Of a DNA stretch of 17,132 nt, positions 15,590 to 17,132 are shown piece by piece (the first letter of the stretch is position 1; each line of letters starts with the position of its first letter). Location: assembly GCA_037447655.1 (NCBI GenBank), contig JBBHKE010003177.1, positions 1-17,132 of the forward strand, written 5' to 3'. The notes below the pieces were generated by a model. It saw only the letters and a list, made by a program, of their open reading frames with translations, was not told the DNA's origin and ran no database searches. Source of the stretch: Zygnema cylindricum. Its lineage: Eukaryota; Streptophyta; Zygnematophyceae; Zygnematales; Zygnemataceae. Position numbers and translations under genes: made by a program.

Positions 15590-17067
15590 ATATAATATAA
15601 TATACATATAATATGTATAATGTGTTTGCATATAGTCAATTGCTATTATTTTTAATAACACTAGTTCTGTCGTGTATTTTTTTGACCGGGAATCATTAAA
15701 TAGTGTGTTTTAATATAAATAACTTTTTCACACCTGTAGCCAGTTTACTATACCATAGCGAGGAATAATTGTGTCCACACATGGCACTGATAATTTACTT
15801 AAATATATTTTGTTTTATGAAATCGTAAATATGTCATCTAAACACATTTCATTGTCACCTTCCTGTCTTTGTCACATACTTCCACAGGTTGATGATTAAT
15901 AATATCAAATTATTGATAATATCGATTCTCGATTCAGTCATATCCATTACCGAGAATTCCATAATATCGGTTATCGAAAATTTGGTAACATTTATTTGCA
16001 ATGTATTTGATAACATAAGATTATTGAGAGAATTCAATAATCTCGATAATTGATAAACCCATAATATTGACGTTGTTGGACATATTCCGGTTACGATTAT
16101 ACTCGATAAAATAACATTAGTACTAGTAAACCCAACGTTGTTGATTCAATTTAATATGCAATTGTCACTAGAGATAATGTAAAACGAAGTTACGAACTTG
16201 GTTTTTTTTTTATACAATTTGCGGCAAGCAAGTATATGATGCAATTAGCTTATCACACGATATCAGGTCATCATTATTTAGCAATTTAAATACCAAAATG
16301 GGTAATTAAAAATGAGTAATAAAAACGAGTAATGAAAACGAGTAAGTAAAAACGGGTACAAAGGGGGGCAGAGGGATGGGCGGATGGAGCCACAGCCGTC
16401 TGCGTTTGGATTCTCGGCCAAACGGTGAGTCATTTATATCTTTATTCTTTTCTATTTTTTATATTTTTTATATATTTATTCCTTTCTCTTTTTATTTTTA
16501 AAGAAACTCTTTCCTTTTTTACTTTTTTAGGGTTGCGCCCTCTCCCTTTTCCCCTTTCTTTTTCCTTTCCCTCTCTCCTTCTCTTTTTCCCAGAGAGCTA
16601 TTTATAAGATACTTTTGTGACGCTGTTTCAAGCCAATTTTGTAACCCCTAATTTTTCGAAGAGAAAATATTTTTTAAAAAATACCCATAATAATTTTATA
16701 ATTTACTTATTTTTTGATGAAAAAAGGTATTTGTGTCCAATCTCGGAGATGTCAAAGGCTCTCCCACTCTCCTCCCTACTCCTCTCTCACCCTCTCTCTA
16801 CTTCTCCTACTTTCTCTCCCACTCTCTCCCTCTCCCTCCCTCTCCCTTTTTTTTTATTTAATTTTTATTTTTTTATTTATTTTTCGAGGGAAATAGGTAT
16901 TTGTGGCGAATCTTGGAGATGCGAAAGCGGTGTTGGCTCGCTCTCCTCCCACCTTAGAGGGGGTAGAGGGAGAGAAGAAGGAGAAGGGAGAGGGACCCGT
17001 AAAGGGATTTGTGATAACGAGAGAACATAAGGCCATTTTCCCGGGAGAACGAGCCCGAATAGAAAAG
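11603..17067 (+). CDS. ILKAP-like PP2C Ser/Thr protein phosphatase, 5' part (continues past window)
   Basis: Six exons are visible: 11603-12475 (with an unresolved frame break), 14281-14389, 14654-14690, 14888-14932, 16372-16424 and 16897-17067; the 17068 donor GTAAAG leads out of the window. The ATG at 11603 sits in an excellent context (GCCATGGCT). Exon 1 encodes a short KRPR-bearing head, then about 200 residues rich in Glu and Lys, then the phosphatase start GVAEDKGSRHTMEDAW. Exon 2 gives FAVYDGHGGRKAADF, the metal-binding DG motif. Exons 3-4 give helices ending EELLKVSAS; exon 5 WADGATAVCVWILGQT; exon 6 VFVANLGDAKAVLAR and REHKAIFPGERARIEK. The order and spacing match human ILKAP (FAVFDGHGG, WKDGSTATC, YIANLGDSRAIL, RMRIQK), a Mg/Mn-dependent phosphatase. 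Split codons at exon joins 1/2, 3/4 and 4/5 all resolve in frame. The later PP2C motifs are beyond the window. The basic KRPR could be a nuclear signal. Confidence 0.88.
11673..11760 (+). other. Frame break in PP2C exon 1: possible 79-nt intron or A10 frameshift
   Basis: Read from the ATG at 11603, the frame reaches a stop at 11753-11755 (DWS*). The long Glu/Lys frame that carries the catalytic start is offset by one base. Either a 79-nt intron is removed (donor GTGAGG at 11673, acceptor TTGGAG ending 11751), which joins QS to FDEIVSNEV, or the A10 run at 11723-11732 has one base too many. The intron has a good donor but an acceptor with no pyrimidine tract. A nearer acceptor (GGGCAG, 11717) would create TGA at the join. 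Confidence 0.7.
12884..13190. repeat. 36-bp AT-rich minisatellite, about 9 units
   Basis: The unit is approximately CACTAAATTATGTTAACACT then TTATTAGAATTGATTA. The GTTAA word recurs at intervals of about 34, 38, 36, 36, 36, 36, 35 and 35 bases. It lies in PP2C intron 1. Confidence 0.85.
13558..13600. repeat. (AT)n microsatellite
   Basis: A nearly pure AT run in PP2C intron 1. Similar runs lie at about 8411-8452 and 15540-15586. Confidence 0.95.
13870..14275 (+). repeat. ~51-bp minisatellite running up to a splice acceptor
   Basis: About seven or eight units of the form CAGTTAAGAAATCTTTTAGT, TTACTAATAAAGTCCCAGAT, TTACTTCAAAT. The last unit runs into the real acceptor: ATTACTTCAAATTTTTGTCAG directly before exon 2. 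Nearly every unit therefore carries a CAG after TTCAAAT, resembling the acceptor itself. Confidence 0.85.
15181..15395. mobile_element. MITE, third copy
   Basis: The left end ACACCGTGAATCGCTATTA (15181-15199) is identical to the copy at 11063 after its first two bases. The right end CTAATAGCGGTTTCCCGGTGT (in two parts, 15375-15395) is its diverged complement. The internal sequence differs from the first two copies, so this may be a subfamily. Confidence 0.78.
15635..15740. mobile_element. Partial MITE copy
   Basis: GTCAATTGCTATTATTTTTA.ATAACACTAGTTCTG parallels GTGAATCGCTATTAACGTTA.ATAACACTAATTTGG of the 15181 copy, and the similarity fades after about 100 bp. No right-hand end was recognised. 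Confidence 0.5.
16296..16360. repeat. 12-16 bp repeat next to PP2C exon 5 acceptor
   Basis: Imperfect AAAAACGAGTAAT units (AAAATGGGTAATTAA, AAATGAGTAATAA, AAACGAGTAATGA, AAACGAGTAAGTA) run up to ACAAAGGGGGGCAG. The real acceptor thus has a purine-rich approach and no pyrimidine tract. Confidence 0.75.
16536..16860 (+). repeat. CT-rich tracts in PP2C intron 5
   Basis: CCCTTT/CTCTCC tracts at about 16536-16590 and 16762-16853 flank the exon-head relic. The second ends in a T-rich stretch leading to the true acceptor AAATAG before 16897. Confidence 0.85.
16700..16762 (+). pseudogene. Decayed copy of PP2C exon 6 head and acceptor
   Basis: GTATTTGTGTCCAATCTCGG at 16727 matches the exon 6 head GTATTTGTGGCGAATCTTGG at 16897. 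It would read VFVSNLGDVKGSPTL against the real VFVANLGDAKAV..SPPTL. The preceding intron sequence (TTACTTATTTTTTGATGAAA.AAAG) also matches that before the real exon (TTATTTATTTTTCGAGGGAA.ATAG). After about 35-45 bp it dissolves into CT repeats, with no matching donor. Confidence 0.85.
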
Positions 17068-17132
17068 GTAAAGAAGAGAGAGAGAGAGGAAGAGGGAGAG
17101 GGAGAGGGAGAGGGAGGGGGAGGGGGAAGGAG
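17068..17132 (+). repeat. GA-rich tract starting at PP2C exon 6 donor
   Basis: The donor GTAAAG opens directly into AAGAGAGAGAGAGGAAGAGGG and then (GGGAGA)n to the window edge. Confidence 0.85.

Larger units (their letters stand above)
14933..16371 (+). other. Intron 4 of PP2C with MITE copies
   Basis: This runs between exons 4 and 5. It contains one MITE (15181-15395), a partial related copy (about 15635-15740), an (AT)n run (15540-15586), a block of ATAATATCGATTATCGA-like words (about 15890-16080) and a short AAAACGAGTAAT repeat (16296-16360) next to the acceptor. No exon is expected or seen. Confidence 0.8.

Overview
This is nuclear DNA of a eukaryote with long, repeat-choked introns, most likely a green-lineage photosynthetic organism (alga or plant). 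Every intron proposed here is GT-AG. The middle gene encodes a plant-type CxxCxxCC (YkgJ-like) metal-chelating protein with a Ser/Thr/Arg/Pro-rich N-terminus that looks like a chloroplast transit peptide. I cannot name the species. The long open frames in CT- or GA-rich DNA are low-complexity artefacts.

Three genes are supported. (1) 1331-6624, + strand: the last six visible exons of an ARMC6-like armadillo-repeat protein, whose N-terminal part lies to the left of the window or was not recognised. (2) 7949-10687, - strand: a complete four-exon gene for a 257-residue CxxCxxCC protein. (3) 11603 to beyond 17067, + strand: the first six exons of an ILKAP-like PP2C protein phosphatase with an unusual Glu/Lys-rich N-terminal extension; the rest lies past the right edge. 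Genes 1 and 2 converge on a 1.3 kb spacer. Genes 2 and 3 diverge from a 0.9 kb intergenic region that carries a MITE and many GTAC words. No shared pathway is evident.

The rest is introns and spacers packed with (CTCTCC)n-like tracts, AT microsatellites, 36-bp and 51-bp minisatellites, larger tandem duplications, and a family of roughly 215-240 bp inverted-repeat elements (four copies, one in the divergent promoter and three in introns).

The most striking observation is that all three genes carry decayed tandem copies of their own exon edges beside the intact exon. A run of about six acceptor-plus-exon-head relics precedes the first visible ARMC6 exon. One relic of the acceptor and exon head precedes PP2C exon 6. 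An 89-bp duplication of the 3' half of CxxCxxCC exon 2 plus its donor follows that exon, with a stop codon and a lost metal-ligand Cys. This suggests a genome in which splice-site-centred tandem duplication, probably seeded by the simple-sequence tracts, is frequent.
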